The notes: generated by a model from the sequence alone, not told the origin. Shown: positions 26,064 through 35,395, counted from the stretch's first letter. The stretch: 64,000 nucleotides of DNA from JAIOSM01 sp023143455 (GCA_030632885.1 DAOVTW010000014.1:3382-67381); one strand, 5' to 3'. Numbers and translations: made by a program.

Positions 26064-29000
26064 TTACTTTATAGGCAGTGCTCTTTCAAGTAATTCATTT
26101 ATGCTGTCCATATATTCTATATTTCGACATGGTTTTGACAAATGATCAATATTAGCATCTTTTTGTTTTAATTCCTTTATGGACTCTAAAAATTCTATGT
26201 TCCCTGAGATAAAAAGCATTGGAATGGTTTTATTTGTTTTTCTTATATGATTATATACATCCATTCCACTAATAATTCCCGGAAGGACATAATCAAGGCT
26301 TACGAAATCATATGTATTTCTTTCAAACAAGTCTATTGCAACCTTTCCGTTATTTGCTGTATCTACTTTGTTATTAAAGGGTTTTTGCGTTAATATTCTG
26401 TATTGTATATCTGATATTGCTTGTTCATCCTCTACAAGAAGAATATGTTTTTCAAATTGTAATTTCGATTTACAAATTTCTGCTTTTTCTGTCTCTGTTA
26501 ATTCTTTTTTTATAATAGGCATACTAATTGTAAATTTTGTACCTGCGCCAAATTTCGACTCAACAGAAATATTACCCTTGTGCTGCTCAATATATTTTTT
26601 TACGTTAGACATGCCATAACCTGTCCCTCGAATGTTTTTAATATAAGAATCGTCTATATCTTTATTCCCTTTCAGAGTAAAAGAAGGCATATAGATATTT
26701 TCCAGATGCTTTTGAGGTATTCCACACCCGTTATCTTCGATTTCAAAGTAGATATTATCATCAAGGTAGTATGTACGAAATGTTATTTTAGGATTTTTAA
26801 CTCTACTTAAAGCATGAATTGAATTTTGCACAAGGTTTATCAGGGCATGGTCAATCATACCAGAATCAGCAAGCAGTTCTGGCAGACCTTGTTTATATTC
26901 CTTTATCAATTCAATTCCCTCAAGATCTTTTTTCAACAGGTCTATAACAAGATCAATTTTTTCAGTAATTCTAAAAAACTCCTGTTTAATCTCCTGGCTT
27001 TTGGCAAATGCGACCAAGTTTTTTGTTAAATTTTTACCCCTTATAGTTTGTTCAAATATCAATTCAAATGTTTTTTTGATTCCAGGATCATTACAGTCCA
27101 TCAAAGAAAGCTCTGCGTTGCCCATTATAACACCTAAGATATTATTAAAATCATGGGCCATATTTCCTGCTATCTGTCCAACCAGAGCATGTTTTTCCTG
27201 CTCTGATGCATATTTCTGAGCTTTTATTTTTTCTTTTTCTGCCTGCCTTCGCTCTGTAATATCCGTACCTATACTCAACACCTCTACATCACCTGTTGAC
27301 TCATTCTCATAGACCTTGTTTGCCCATGCCACCCAAAAGCGTTGCCCATTCTTACATATATTTTCATTGATATTGTACTCGTACTTCTTGGGATTAGTAC
27401 AAATATCGACCATTAAAGGACGCAAGTCTCTACCGGTTGACTCTGTCACAGGGACTATTGTGCCAATTACGTGCTTGCCAAGTATTTCATTTCTGGAATA
27501 CCCGAAAAAATTTACTGCAAATTCATTAAAATATGTTATACACCCATCTCTGTTCCAGCGTATAATGGCTGTGTTAGCATTTTCTACCAATAGTCGATAA
27601 TTTCTTTCACTTTTCTTTAAAGCATCTTCAGCCACCTTGCGTTCTGTAATATCCATTCCAATACTCAAAACACCTTCAACATTTCCAGACATATCTCGTA
27701 AGACATTGTTATTCCAACTTATCAGCCGTTCCATGCCGCTTTTCAGCACAATGTGGTTTTCATATTGTGCTATTTCTGGCATATTTTTGAGTACTTTAAT
27801 AAAAACCTTTGGAATGCTTTCCTTATCTCTAAGTGGAATGAAAAGGTCAAACCAGTTCCTTCCAATAACATCATCTTTTTTATATCCGGTCAATTCTTCT
27901 GCATATTTATTAAAGGCTTTGATAGTAGCCGAAGAATCCAGAGTCAACACAATTGTATTAGCGGTTTCCAGAAGGTTTTCAGCAAATACTTTTGTAGTAG
28001 TCAGCTCTATATTTTTTGCCTGTAACTCTTCATTAAGTGCCAAGAGTTCTTCATTGCTTGATTCTAATTCCTCCTTGGCAGCTTCCATTTCCTCGTTAAC
28101 GCTCTGTAGTTCTTCGTTGGTTGACTGAACTTCTTCATTGGCAGCCCACAGTTCCTGATTAACCTCATCTTTTTCTTCAATAATTGATTGCAAATGCTCC
28201 TTTGTTAACTGAAGTTCCTGTTTGAGGCGTGATAGTTCGCTATCAGCGTGCTCCCTATGTTCATTAATGCTTGTTTCCAAAACGTGTGGTTGTTCCGACT
28301 CTTCGAACAAAATGAGATAATTTATTTCACTTGTGACTGTATCTGGGATAGGAATAACAGTAATATCAGCAGTTATAGCTTTGCTATTCTGCTTAAACCT
28401 GACATTTTTCTTCCTGACCTTTGTTTTTTTCTTTTTTACTTCTTCCAGGGCAACATAGAGATCAGGCATCAAGCCTTCTCCCACCATTTTAGATAATTTA
28501 AGACTTGCCTCACCACTTACAGGCCCCAGATAAGGAAATATATGTCCGATAAATTGCCGAATATGCATATTATTGTCAATGAGCACACCTGGCGGGGCAT
28601 AGTTCTCAATAAGAACATCATTAATTTGCTGATTGGTTTTAGCTAGATTCATTTTCCCTATTGATTTGCCAGGCATGCCCTTAGTTGTATCTGTCAGTTT
28701 TGTCAAGTTTAAAAAGGTTTGATAAATGGGAAAGTTATAATCTGGCTTAATGCTGGAAAACCTTTTTTTATATAAATTAGCTTTTTGATCCACAACATCA
28801 AAAAATTGAGGGAATCTCCCCATTGTCTCTGATGTTCCAAGGAGCAGAAAACCTGATGGTTTAAGAGAAAAATGAAAAAGAGGGATCGCTGTTTCTTGAA
28901 AAGCCACATCAAAATATATAAGCACATTCCTGCAACTCACCAGGTCAATATGAGAAAAGGGTGGGTCTTGGGTGATGTTCTGAACAGCAAACACACACAT

Positions 29001-29645
29001 TTCCCGGATATGTTTGGTAACTTTTAAACCCTCAGATGTTTTGTCAAAAAATTTTTCCAGCCTTTCTTGGGAAACCTCTTGTGTAATCCTGTCAGGATAC
29101 AATCCAACACGTGCCTTGAAAATATGTCTCTCAACAATGTCTGTACCAAAAAACTGTATAGTGGCTTTTGATTTACTTTCTTCAAGATATTCATAAAGGC
29201 ATATAGCCAGCGAATAAACCTCCTCCCCTGTGGAACATCCTGGAACCCAGATCCTAATGGGTGTTTTGACAGATCGATCCTTTATAATTTGCGGGTATAT
29301 ATTTTTTTTAAGTACATCAAAAATATGGGGGTCTCGGAAAAATTTAGTATAGAAAAGCAATAAATCATCATGGAGCTGTTCAACTTCTGCTGTGTTGGTC
29401 ATAAGATAGCCAAGATAGCCAACATAACTAAAATATTTACACATAGTCATGCGCCTTGACATTCTCCTCAAAATAGTTGTGTGGCGATAATGAGAAAAAT
29501 CAACCCGGGAAGATTTAAGAAGGAGTGCAAAAATACCTTCAAGCGCTTTTTGCTCTTCTGGACCTACAGGAAGGAAGCTATCTGTTTCTGAAGAAACCAC
29601 GCTTGCAGAATGTTTCTTTATCTTTGACTCTTTTTTCTTTACCAT
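26064..29645 (-). CDS. CheR methyltransferase-PAS-histidine kinase-receiver fusion
   Basis: 1193 residues, soluble. Order: CheR methyltransferase (about 25-290; 'FFRDPHIFDVL', SAM loop 'WVPGCSTGEEVYS', 'SCRNVLIYFD'), a CheR-associated PAS-like region, a long coiled coil rich in N-E-E-L-Q-S repeats (about 460-540), two PAS domains (about 545-680 and 690-815), a kinase with H-box 'MAHDFNNILGVI' (about 822) and 'DNGCGIP'/'GTGYGMS' ATP motifs, and a C-terminal receiver with phospho-Asp in 'SLDYVLPG' (about 1117). Family knowledge: usually a CheB methylesterase precedes CheR in these fusions; it is missing here. The hybrid kinase could sense through PAS and act on its own receiver. Target unknown. 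Confidence 0.88.
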   Translation of the reverse strand: MVKKKESKIKKHSASVVSSETDSFLPVGPEEQKALEGIFALLLKSSRVDFSHYRHTTILRRMSRRMTMCKYFSYVGYLGYLMTNTAEVEQLHDDLLLFYTKFFRDPHIFDVLKKNIYPQIIKDRSVKTPIRIWVPGCSTGEEVYSLAICLYEYLEESKSKATIQFFGTDIVERHIFKARVGLYPDRITQEVSQERLEKFFDKTSEGLKVTKHIREMCVFAVQNITQDPPFSHIDLVSCRNVLIYFDVAFQETAIPLFHFSLKPSGFLLLGTSETMGRFPQFFDVVDQKANLYKKRFSSIKPDYNFPIYQTFLNLTKLTDTTKGMPGKSIGKMNLAKTNQQINDVLIENYAPPGVLIDNNMHIRQFIGHIFPYLGPVSGEASLKLSKMVGEGLMPDLYVALEEVKKKKTKVRKKNVRFKQNSKAITADITVIPIPDTVTSEINYLILFEESEQPHVLETSINEHREHADSELSRLKQELQLTKEHLQSIIEEKDEVNQELWAANEEVQSTNEELQSVNEEMEAAKEELESSNEELLALNEELQAKNIELTTTKVFAENLLETANTIVLTLDSSATIKAFNKYAEELTGYKKDDVIGRNWFDLFIPLRDKESIPKVFIKVLKNMPEIAQYENHIVLKSGMERLISWNNNVLRDMSGNVEGVLSIGMDITERKVAEDALKKSERNYRLLVENANTAIIRWNRDGCITYFNEFAVNFFGYSRNEILGKHVIGTIVPVTESTGRDLRPLMVDICTNPKKYEYNINENICKNGQRFWVAWANKVYENESTGDVEVLSIGTDITERRQAEKEKIKAQKYASEQEKHALVGQIAGNMAHDFNNILGVIMGNAELSLMDCNDPGIKKTFELIFEQTIRGKNLTKNLVAFAKSQEIKQEFFRITEKIDLVIDLLKKDLEGIELIKEYKQGLPELLADSGMIDHALINLVQNSIHALSRVKNPKITFRTYYLDDNIYFEIEDNGCGIPQKHLENIYMPSFTLKGNKDIDDSYIKNIRGTGYGMSNVKKYIEQHKGNISVESKFGAGTKFTISMPIIKKELTETEKAEICKSKLQFEKHILLVEDEQAISDIQYRILTQKPFNNKVDTANNGKVAIDLFERNTYDFVSLDYVLPGIISGMDVYNHIRKTNKTIPMLFISGNIEFLESIKELKQKDANIDHLSKPCRNIEYMDSINELLERALPIK

Positions 29646-29801
29646 TCAATTCTCCTCTCATTTCAACGAAACGTTTTGCACATGTAGAAGGACGGCTTAA
29701 CTATTATTTTAAAAGCCATATCAATGTTTTTAATAATAGTCAATATAGCTATCCACGTTCCAGCAATTTTCGAGTAAGGGGAAACAAAAGGTTAGTAATG
29801 T

Positions 29802-30479
29802 TTAATCATTGCAAAGGGCTTCTGAAGAAAAGTCTTTGCCATATTTTTCAAGATTTTTAAAATAAAGCGGATATGCTTCCTTTGATGCATTCATGATTCT
29901 GTCAAAAGGAAGATCTGCAAAATGCCCGTGGTCCTTTACATACTCCATGTGCTTGCTGCCTTTAGTGTTGAATTCATGAAAAATTGAATCAGACTCACCG
30001 TCGAATTCAAGGGGTTTGATATTGGCTTTTGTGCACAGGCTCAGGTCAAATGCAGGTGTGGCTTTTACCCATTTTTTATTCAGATACAACTCAACAAATC
30101 CATGGTAGACAAACACATCTGTCTCCATAAGAGCCATCAGTCTTTTAGAGTTTATATGATTTTTCACATCAGCCAAGCCCAGACGCGCAGGTATTTGCTG
30201 ACTCCGTGCCAATGCTATCAATACAACTGCTTTGGCTACACAATATCCAAATTTTCTTTTTAAAACCGTGCTTGCAATCATGCAAGTACGGGAATCATCC
30301 ATCGAGTATGGATCATATTTAATGCCATCTCTGACAGCATAATAGAGTTTAATCGACTTTTTTACAGGATCAGCTTCATTGTGACATAGCTCTTTGGCAA
30401 AAATTTTTATAATACTTGAGTCGCTGTCAATATAAAAAGTTGGTTCAAGATATTTTTTAAAATGATCCCTTTCAAGCAT
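29802..30479 (-). CDS. Transglutaminase-like cysteine peptidase-fold protein
   Basis: 225 residues. The transglutaminase core has the catalytic triad in 'KFGYCVAKAVVLIALAR' (Cys), 'VYHGFVELYL' (His) and 'KATPAFDLSL' (Asp). 'YYAVRDGIKYDPYSMD' before it is the typical lead-in. No signal peptide, so it should be cytoplasmic. Bacterial proteins of this type act as peptidases or amide-processing enzymes; the substrate is unknown. It follows the ZraP-like gene on the same strand but is separated from it by a terminator. Confidence 0.85.
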   Translation of the reverse strand: MLERDHFKKYLEPTFYIDSDSSIIKIFAKELCHNEADPVKKSIKLYYAVRDGIKYDPYSMDDSRTCMIASTVLKRKFGYCVAKAVVLIALARSQQIPARLGLADVKNHINSKRLMALMETDVFVYHGFVELYLNKKWVKATPAFDLSLCTKANIKPLEFDGESDSIFHEFNTKGSKHMEYVKDHGHFADLPFDRIMNASKEAYPLYFKNLEKYGKDFSSEALCND

Positions 30480-30611
30480 TAGTGATACCCTTTTAAAAAT
30501 TAATGTACAATTTTAATCTTAACACACTCAGGCAATATTAAAGCTTATTTATAAACATTCTGTCAATATAATTATTGTACGCTTAAACCTTTGACTGAGG
30601 GAGAATAAAAG

Positions 30612-30649
30612 AAAAGCCCGGAACATGATCGCATCATTCCGGGCTTTTT
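30612..30649 (-). terminator. Rho-independent terminator after the ZraP-like gene
   Basis: A 12-bp perfect stem (AAAAGCCCGGAA / TTCCGGGCTTTT) around a 14-nt loop, giving a U-run on either strand. It lies 20 bp after the ZraP-like stop on the minus strand. Confidence 0.88.
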
Positions 30650-30669
30650 AGGAGAGAATAGGTTAAATG

Positions 30670-31170
30670 CTAATTAACATATTGCCTGTAACCAGATCCG
30701 CCCTGGCAAGCATTTTGACCGCCTCTTTGTGAGTGTCGACCATAGCCTTGTCTGAACCCATTGCCCATTCCAAGCTCAGGAGATATTTTTTTGACACTTA
30801 ACTGAAAATCAATTTGCTTGTTTCTTATTTGTTTATGAAAATCAGTGATTTTCTCAGACAATTTATCAATTTTGTCCCGATCAGGATTTGATGTTTCCAT
30901 GAGCATTCTCATTTCCTGCTGTTTTTGAAATTTTGCTGCTCTAAATTCATATGTTTCATCAATAAATTTCTGGCGAAGAGCTGAAAATTCATCCCTTTGC
31001 TTCTGGGACAGGTTGTTTAATGCATTTTGCCCTCCATATCCAGGACATTGTTGATTATAACCCATTCCCTGACCTTTACTCCTGTTTTTACCAGAGCCCT
31101 TTGCAAATGCACTTCCTGCAACAAGAGTAACCATAAGTATTGAGCTGATGATGATAATTGACTTTTTCAT
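30670..31170 (-). CDS. zraP: ZraP/Spy-like periplasmic metal or stress chaperone
   Basis: 166 residues. Clear signal peptide ('SIIIISSILMVTLVAGSAFA-K'). The mature protein is Gly-rich at both ends with a helical middle ('LSQKQRDEFSALRQKFIDETYEFRA', 'EMRMLMETSNPDRDKIDKLSEKI'), the LTxxQ/heavy-metal-resistance (CpxP/Spy/ZraP) pattern. Family members are periplasmic chaperones or zinc-binding repressors of ZraSR. The gene is divergent from a zraSR-like pair, carries a sigma-54 promoter and ends at a strong terminator. The paired arrangement matches the E. coli zraP-zraSR locus. Metal specificity cannot be read; Cys residues are few ('QQCPGYGG', 'NACQGG'). Confidence 0.85.
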   Translation of the reverse strand: MKKSIIIISSILMVTLVAGSAFAKGSGKNRSKGQGMGYNQQCPGYGGQNALNNLSQKQRDEFSALRQKFIDETYEFRAAKFQKQQEMRMLMETSNPDRDKIDKLSEKITDFHKQIRNKQIDFQLSVKKISPELGMGNGFRQGYGRHSQRGGQNACQGGSGYRQYVN

Positions 31171-31241
31171 AATAACCTCCGTTTTCTATATTTTTAGTTT
31201 ATTAACTGATCCTTTTGATCACTTGCTGGGATCTAAATAGA

Positions 31242-31256
31242 GCAAGTCGTGTGCCA
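31242..31256 (-). promoter_or_regulatory. Sigma-54 promoter of zraP
   Basis: Minus strand TGGCACACGACTTGC: GG and GC are 12 nt apart as required for -24/-12, with the T-rich flank. It should start transcription near 31231, about 60 nt before the zraP ATG. Excellent match to TGGCAC-N5-TTGC. Confidence 0.85.
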
Positions 31257-31343
31257 AAAAATAAAAAAACTATGTAACATACTGAGTTTATAATATATAT
31301 TTGTACAATATGAAATATTTGTTTGATATTTTATAATCTATAT

Positions 31344-31384
31344 TGTATAGTTTTTATACAGTTCATTGTATCCAGATGTATACA
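31344..31384. promoter_or_regulatory. Palindromic TGTATA sites, likely activator-binding enhancers
   Basis: TGTATA-gtttt-TATACA at 31344-31360 and TGTATACA at 31377-31384 (within TTGTAT-N8-ATACAA). They lie about 90-130 bp upstream of the zraP -24 box, the usual place for NtrC-type enhancer sites, and also upstream of zraS. Proposed ZraR sites; inference from position and symmetry. Confidence 0.5.
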
Positions 31385-31507
31385 AAATACCCTGTATAAT
31401 GATATTACAAAATGAATACTCTTTAATAACAGGGCTCTTAATTCATGGTATTATTTTTGCTTCTACTTTTATAGATATAGTAACAACTAAAACAAAGCGT
31501 AATAAAA

Positions 31508-33286
31508 ATGAAAAAACAAAAATTTCCCGATAATTTCAGATTGGTATCACCATTATTAATAGCAGGAGTCTTATTAATTCTGTTACCGATCTTTACCCTT
31601 ATGATCATTGACAGGCTTGATAGGCAAAAGGAATTTTTTACTGAAAGACTTTTAGAAAAAGGAGTCTCTTTGATCAGAACGTTTGAGGCAGGGACAAGAG
31701 CCGGGATGTTCACCATGCAATGGGGAGCAAAAAGAATCCAGGCTATGCTCAAAGAAACCTCAATGCAGCCTGAAGTGATATATTTGATGATTACATCTAA
31801 TGATGGTCAAATTCTGGCACACTCTGATGCATACATGGTTGGACAATTTTTTGATGCCATGCCAGAAATTTCAAAGATAAAGAAAGACCCGGCTTTTATC
31901 TATCATAGATTAAGAGAGGAGCCAGGCGGAATAGCATTGTTTGAAGTGGTTAAAAAATTTGCGCCTATTGCGCCTGAATTCAGGCGCAGGCAGGCACGAA
32001 AGCATGGAATGTCCTATACCCGGAAAGGAAAAGCATTGAATCAGCAAGACGCAAAAGACTGGTGTCAACCCTACTTTCAAAGCTTTGACAATAAAATCCC
32101 TACACTGGCAGACCATTATATTTTTGCAGGACTTTCCATGGAAAGGGCAAAGCTTGCCCGGGATAAGTTATTAAAAGAAACAATCTGGAGGGGCATTATC
32201 TTTTTCTTGCTTGGGTGTGCTGGTATTTTTGCTCTGTTCACTTTTCAGGCTTACAGATCAACCAGAGCATCCCTTGATAGTGTAAAAGCGTTTTCTGATA
32301 ATGTGATCCAGAATATGCCGGCAGGACTTATCACAATAAATTCTGAGCATAAAATCACATCCATGAACAAGGCTGCAAAAAGTATTTTTGGAGAGGACTT
32401 AACAACCCCTTATCCCCAAATGATTGAATTAATAAAAGAAATGGAAACTCATCATAAACCTTTCAATCAGGAGATAGATTTTATAATTAACCCTGATTTG
32501 ACAATACCTCTTGATCTTACTGCTTCTTCAATTAAGGATACTGAAAATGAAATTGTTGAATTTTTATTTCTTTTCAGGGACTTAACACAACTAAAAGAGT
32601 TAAAAAAACAAGTGGAAAAGAATAAGCGTCTTGCAGCAATTGGAAAACTTGCAGCAGGTGTTGCCCATGAGATCAGAAATCCCTTAAGCTCCATAAAAGG
32701 GTTTGTCACCTATCTTGGGAAAAGGCATGAAAATAATACTGCTGATAAAGAGACTACACAAATCATGGTAGGAGAAGTGGAACGAATTAACCGATCCATA
32801 ACTCAACTTCTTGAATTTGCTAAACCCATGGCTGTTGATAAAAAAGAAGTGAATATCAATGATATGATTTCCCATTCTTTAAAGCTTGTTCAAAGCGATC
32901 TTGATAAAAAGAAAATTAAAACAAAGGTCGATATTGATACAAACGAAACCAAGCTTTATACGGATAACGATCGGATGAACCAGATTCTTTTAAATCTATA
33001 TATCAATGCTATCGAAGCTCTGGAAACTGAAGGAACTCTGGAAATTCAGATTTCGGATGCAGCAGAAAATGAATTTATTGAAATCCGGATTCAAGATAAT
33101 GGTGATGGCATAGATGAAGATAGTCTTGACCAAATTTTTGACCCCTATTTTACCACAAAGTCTACAGGAACAGGACTTGGGCTTTCAATTGTTCACAGAA
33201 TCATAGAAACCCTGGAAGGAACGATCCGTGTAGAAAGCACAAAAGGACAAGGCACTTGCTTTATTATAAAATTACCTGCTTCTTAA
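31508..33286 (+). CDS. zraS: Sensor histidine kinase, ZraS-like
   Basis: 592 residues. Membrane helices at about 14-35 and 235-255 enclose a periplasmic sensor of about 200 residues. Then a PAS domain (about 270-355), phosphoacceptor His387 in 'GVAHEIRNPLSSIKGF', and an ATPase domain with 'NLYINAIEAL', 'DNGDGIDED' and 'GTGLGLSIV'. It should phosphorylate the NtrC-type regulator that starts 31 bp downstream. Divergent from the ZraP-like gene across 337 bp of regulatory DNA. Longer than E. coli ZraS (about 465 residues) mainly through the PAS domain. Signal (zinc or envelope stress) inferred from the zraP neighbour. Confidence 0.85.
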   Translation: MKKQKFPDNFRLVSPLLIAGVLLILLPIFTLMIIDRLDRQKEFFTERLLEKGVSLIRTFEAGTRAGMFTMQWGAKRIQAMLKETSMQPEVIYLMITSNDGQILAHSDAYMVGQFFDAMPEISKIKKDPAFIYHRLREEPGGIALFEVVKKFAPIAPEFRRRQARKHGMSYTRKGKALNQQDAKDWCQPYFQSFDNKIPTLADHYIFAGLSMERAKLARDKLLKETIWRGIIFFLLGCAGIFALFTFQAYRSTRASLDSVKAFSDNVIQNMPAGLITINSEHKITSMNKAAKSIFGEDLTTPYPQMIELIKEMETHHKPFNQEIDFIINPDLTIPLDLTASSIKDTENEIVEFLFLFRDLTQLKELKKQVEKNKRLAAIGKLAAGVAHEIRNPLSSIKGFVTYLGKRHENNTADKETTQIMVGEVERINRSITQLLEFAKPMAVDKKEVNINDMISHSLKLVQSDLDKKKIKTKVDIDTNETKLYTDNDRMNQILLNLYINAIEALETEGTLEIQISDAAENEFIEIRIQDNGDGIDEDSLDQIFDPYFTTKSTGTGLGLSIVHRIIETLEGTIRVESTKGQGTCFIIKLPAS

Positions 33287-33317
33287 AAGGATAAAAAATT
33301 AAGGATAATAAATAAAG

Positions 33318-34673
33318 ATGAAAAAAATACTAGTAGTTGATGATGATTCTGTTCATGGAATGATGCTTAAAACCTTGATAGAAGATTGGGGATATGAAAT
33401 TCACCTGGCAGATGATGGAACAACAGGTGTAGATATGGTCAAAGGTCAATCTTTTGATTTAGTTCTTCTGGACATGAAGATGAAAAAGATGTCCGGAATG
33501 GAAGCTTTGCAGCACATAAAAAATTATAATCCTTCTTTGCCTGTGGTTATTATGACAGCCTATTCGTCAGTTCAGACTGCGGTAAAGACATTGAAAATAG
33601 GTGCCTATGACTATTTGACCAAGCCCCTTGATTTTGACAAGCTGAAACTTACCCTGGAGCGCCTATTTGAAAGAATTTTTTTAAAAAAAGAAAACAAAAA
33701 TTTAAAGTCCCGGCTCAAAGAAAAAACAATTATCCACGACATTATCGGAAAAAGCCCTGCAATACTATCTTTATTGGACACTATCCAGATGGTGGCTCCC
33801 ACCGATGCCAATGTACTAGTAATAGGAGAATCCGGAACAGGCAAGGAACTAGTCTCATCTGCCATTCATTTTAATTCTTCAAGAAAAGATCAGCCATTTG
33901 TCAGGATCAATTGTGCTGCCATAACAGAGACCTTGCTCGAATCAGAGCTTTTTGGTCATGAAAAAGGTTCTTTTACTGGTGCTGACAAAAAAAGAAAAGG
34001 TAAGTTTTTATTGGCAAATAAAGGCAGTATCCTTTTAGATGAAATTGGGGAAATGAGCATTACAATGCAGGCAAAGCTGTTGCGGGTAATTCAGGAAAAA
34101 GAAATTACGCCTGTGGGAAGTGACGAGAACATTAAGACAGACGTGAGAATTATTGCCTCAACCAATAAAGATTTAAAAAGTATGTCTGAACAGGGAGGCT
34201 TTCGTCAGGATTTATATTTTCGCCTCAATGTTGTAAGCATTACGATTCCACCTTTGAGAGAAAGAAAAGAGGATATTCCAACTCTTGCCCTGCATTTTCT
34301 AAAGTTATTTTTAAAAAAAAACAACCGAGACATCAAAGGATTTTCTCCGGATGCCATGGATGCCATGATCCACTCTGAATGGGAAGGCAATGTCAGAGAA
34401 CTGATGAATAGTGTGGAAAGAGGTGTGGTTCTTGCCAGATCCGATTATATCTGCCCAAAAGACCTTTCATTTGCCCAACCAGAGGATGGTAATAACATAA
34501 AAACTGATATGGAGTTTGGGAACACAAGCCTTTCACAAATAGAAAAAAAAGCCATCCTGTCAACCCTTGAGGCAGCAAAGGGCAATAAAAGTGAAACAGC
34601 CAGAAGACTTGGAATCACACGCAAAACCTTGTTAAAAAAATTAAAACTCTATGGAGAACAAAAAAAATCATGA
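33318..34673 (+). CDS. zraR: Sigma-54-dependent response regulator, ZraR-like
   Basis: 451 residues: receiver with phospho-Asp52 ('VLLDMKMKK'), AAA+ domain with Walker A 'GESGTGKE', sigma-54 contact loop and arginine-finger region 'FRQDLYFRLNV', and a C-terminal Fis-type HTH ('NKSETARRLGITRKTLLKKLK'). The contact loop reads G-S-F-T-G-A (residues 217-222) rather than the common G-A-F-T-G-A. This Ser variant occurs in some active regulators, so it is noted rather than disqualifying. It lies after zraS and overlaps the tag remnant by ATGA. Likely activates the sigma-54 promoter of zraP. Confidence 0.88.
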   Translation: MKKILVVDDDSVHGMMLKTLIEDWGYEIHLADDGTTGVDMVKGQSFDLVLLDMKMKKMSGMEALQHIKNYNPSLPVVIMTAYSSVQTAVKTLKIGAYDYLTKPLDFDKLKLTLERLFERIFLKKENKNLKSRLKEKTIIHDIIGKSPAILSLLDTIQMVAPTDANVLVIGESGTGKELVSSAIHFNSSRKDQPFVRINCAAITETLLESELFGHEKGSFTGADKKRKGKFLLANKGSILLDEIGEMSITMQAKLLRVIQEKEITPVGSDENIKTDVRIIASTNKDLKSMSEQGGFRQDLYFRLNVVSITIPPLRERKEDIPTLALHFLKLFLKKNNRDIKGFSPDAMDAMIHSEWEGNVRELMNSVERGVVLARSDYICPKDLSFAQPEDGNNIKTDMEFGNTSLSQIEKKAILSTLEAAKGNKSETARRLGITRKTLLKKLKLYGEQKKS

Positions 34674-34909
34674 AAAGATGCCCATGGTCAGGAACTGAAC
34701 AGATATATATTGACTATCACGATATTGAATGGGGTGTACCGATATATGATTCAAAAGATTTGTTTGCAAAACTGATTCTGGACGGTTTTCAAGCTGGTCT
34801 TTCATGGATTACAATTCTTAAAAAAAGAGACAATTTTTACAGGGCTTTTAATAATTTCGACCTTGATTCTCTGAATTCAAACAAAGATCATTTGTATTAT
34901 TTACTCTGA
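34670..34909 (+). pseudogene. tag: Truncated 3-methyladenine-DNA glycosylase I
   Basis: 79 codons starting ATGA-coupled to zraR. 'RCPWSGTEQIYIDYHDIEWGVP' and 'GFQAGLSWITILKKR' are the N-terminal third of Tag, including the Cys near the zinc site and the substrate-pocket Trp and Tyr residues. The rest (about 110 residues with the HhH-like helices and the H-x-x-C-x-R zinc site) is missing; after 'NFDLDSLNSNKDHL' the frame ends in unrelated sequence. Not functional as is. Confidence 0.8.
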
Positions 34910-34984
34910 TATATTCAAAAGTGATTATATGGAAAATTTCCCATCTAGGGAAAACTTCCAGTCTTTTAATTTATTAATTACAGA

Positions 34985-35000
34985 GTTACAATATAGTAAC
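34985..35000. promoter_or_regulatory. Near-palindrome GTTACAATATAGTAAC upstream of a sigma-54 promoter
   Basis: GTTAC/GTAAC arms around AATATA, 39 bp upstream of the -24 box at 35039. Could be an activator or repressor site; nothing identifies the protein. Confidence 0.3.
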
Positions 35001-35038
35001 CATTTGTAATATAAGGGTTTTTAATAATCCTACCCGTC

Positions 35039-35053
35039 TGGCACATCAATTGC
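35039..35053 (+). promoter_or_regulatory. Sigma-54 promoter of the Cys-rich protein-gdhA transcript
   Basis: TGGCACATCAATTGC, correct 12-nt GG-GC spacing, 46 bp before the ATG at 35099. The same 17 nt (with CTA/TA flank) recur at 56697. Confidence 0.82.
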
Positions 35054-35098
35054 TAATAATAGTCTCCAATATGATAAAAAATCAAAAAAGGAGACACC

Positions 35099-35377
35099 AT
35101 GATAGAAAAAATACAAACATCCGGCCTTTGCATCAATTGTTTAAACGAAGATGAATGCAGTTATCGTTTTAATCACACCAAACCCATTATTTTTTGTGAA
35201 GAGTTTACATGCACTGATCCATCAGAATCAAAAAACAATATCTATACAGTCATCAAAAGGGTTGATGACCCAATAAACCCAATGCCGAAAGGGATTTGCA
35301 GTAATTGTGAAAACCTTGAAACATGTAAGCTGCAAAAAACAGATGACAATGTAATTCATTGTGAAGAATACAGATAA
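35099..35377 (+). CDS. Small Cys-rich protein with two Cys4-type repeats
   Basis: 92 residues built of two similar units: 'SGLCINCLNEDECSYR...FCEEF' (about 8-36) and 'KGICSNCENLETCKLQ...HCEEYR' (about 63-92). Each has C-x2-C-x5-C-x9-12-C-E-E, likely a small zinc or iron-sulfur knuckle. 'AATTCaaaaggagacaccATG' gives a strong ribosome site. It stands 18 bp before gdhA and after a sigma-54 promoter, so it is expressed with glutamate dehydrogenase. I recall similar proteins in anaerobic deltaproteobacteria; function unknown. Confidence 0.78.
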   Translation: MIEKIQTSGLCINCLNEDECSYRFNHTKPIIFCEEFTCTDPSESKNNIYTVIKRVDDPINPMPKGICSNCENLETCKLQKTDDNVIHCEEYR

Positions 35378-35395
35378 CTTAGATAGGAAAAAATT

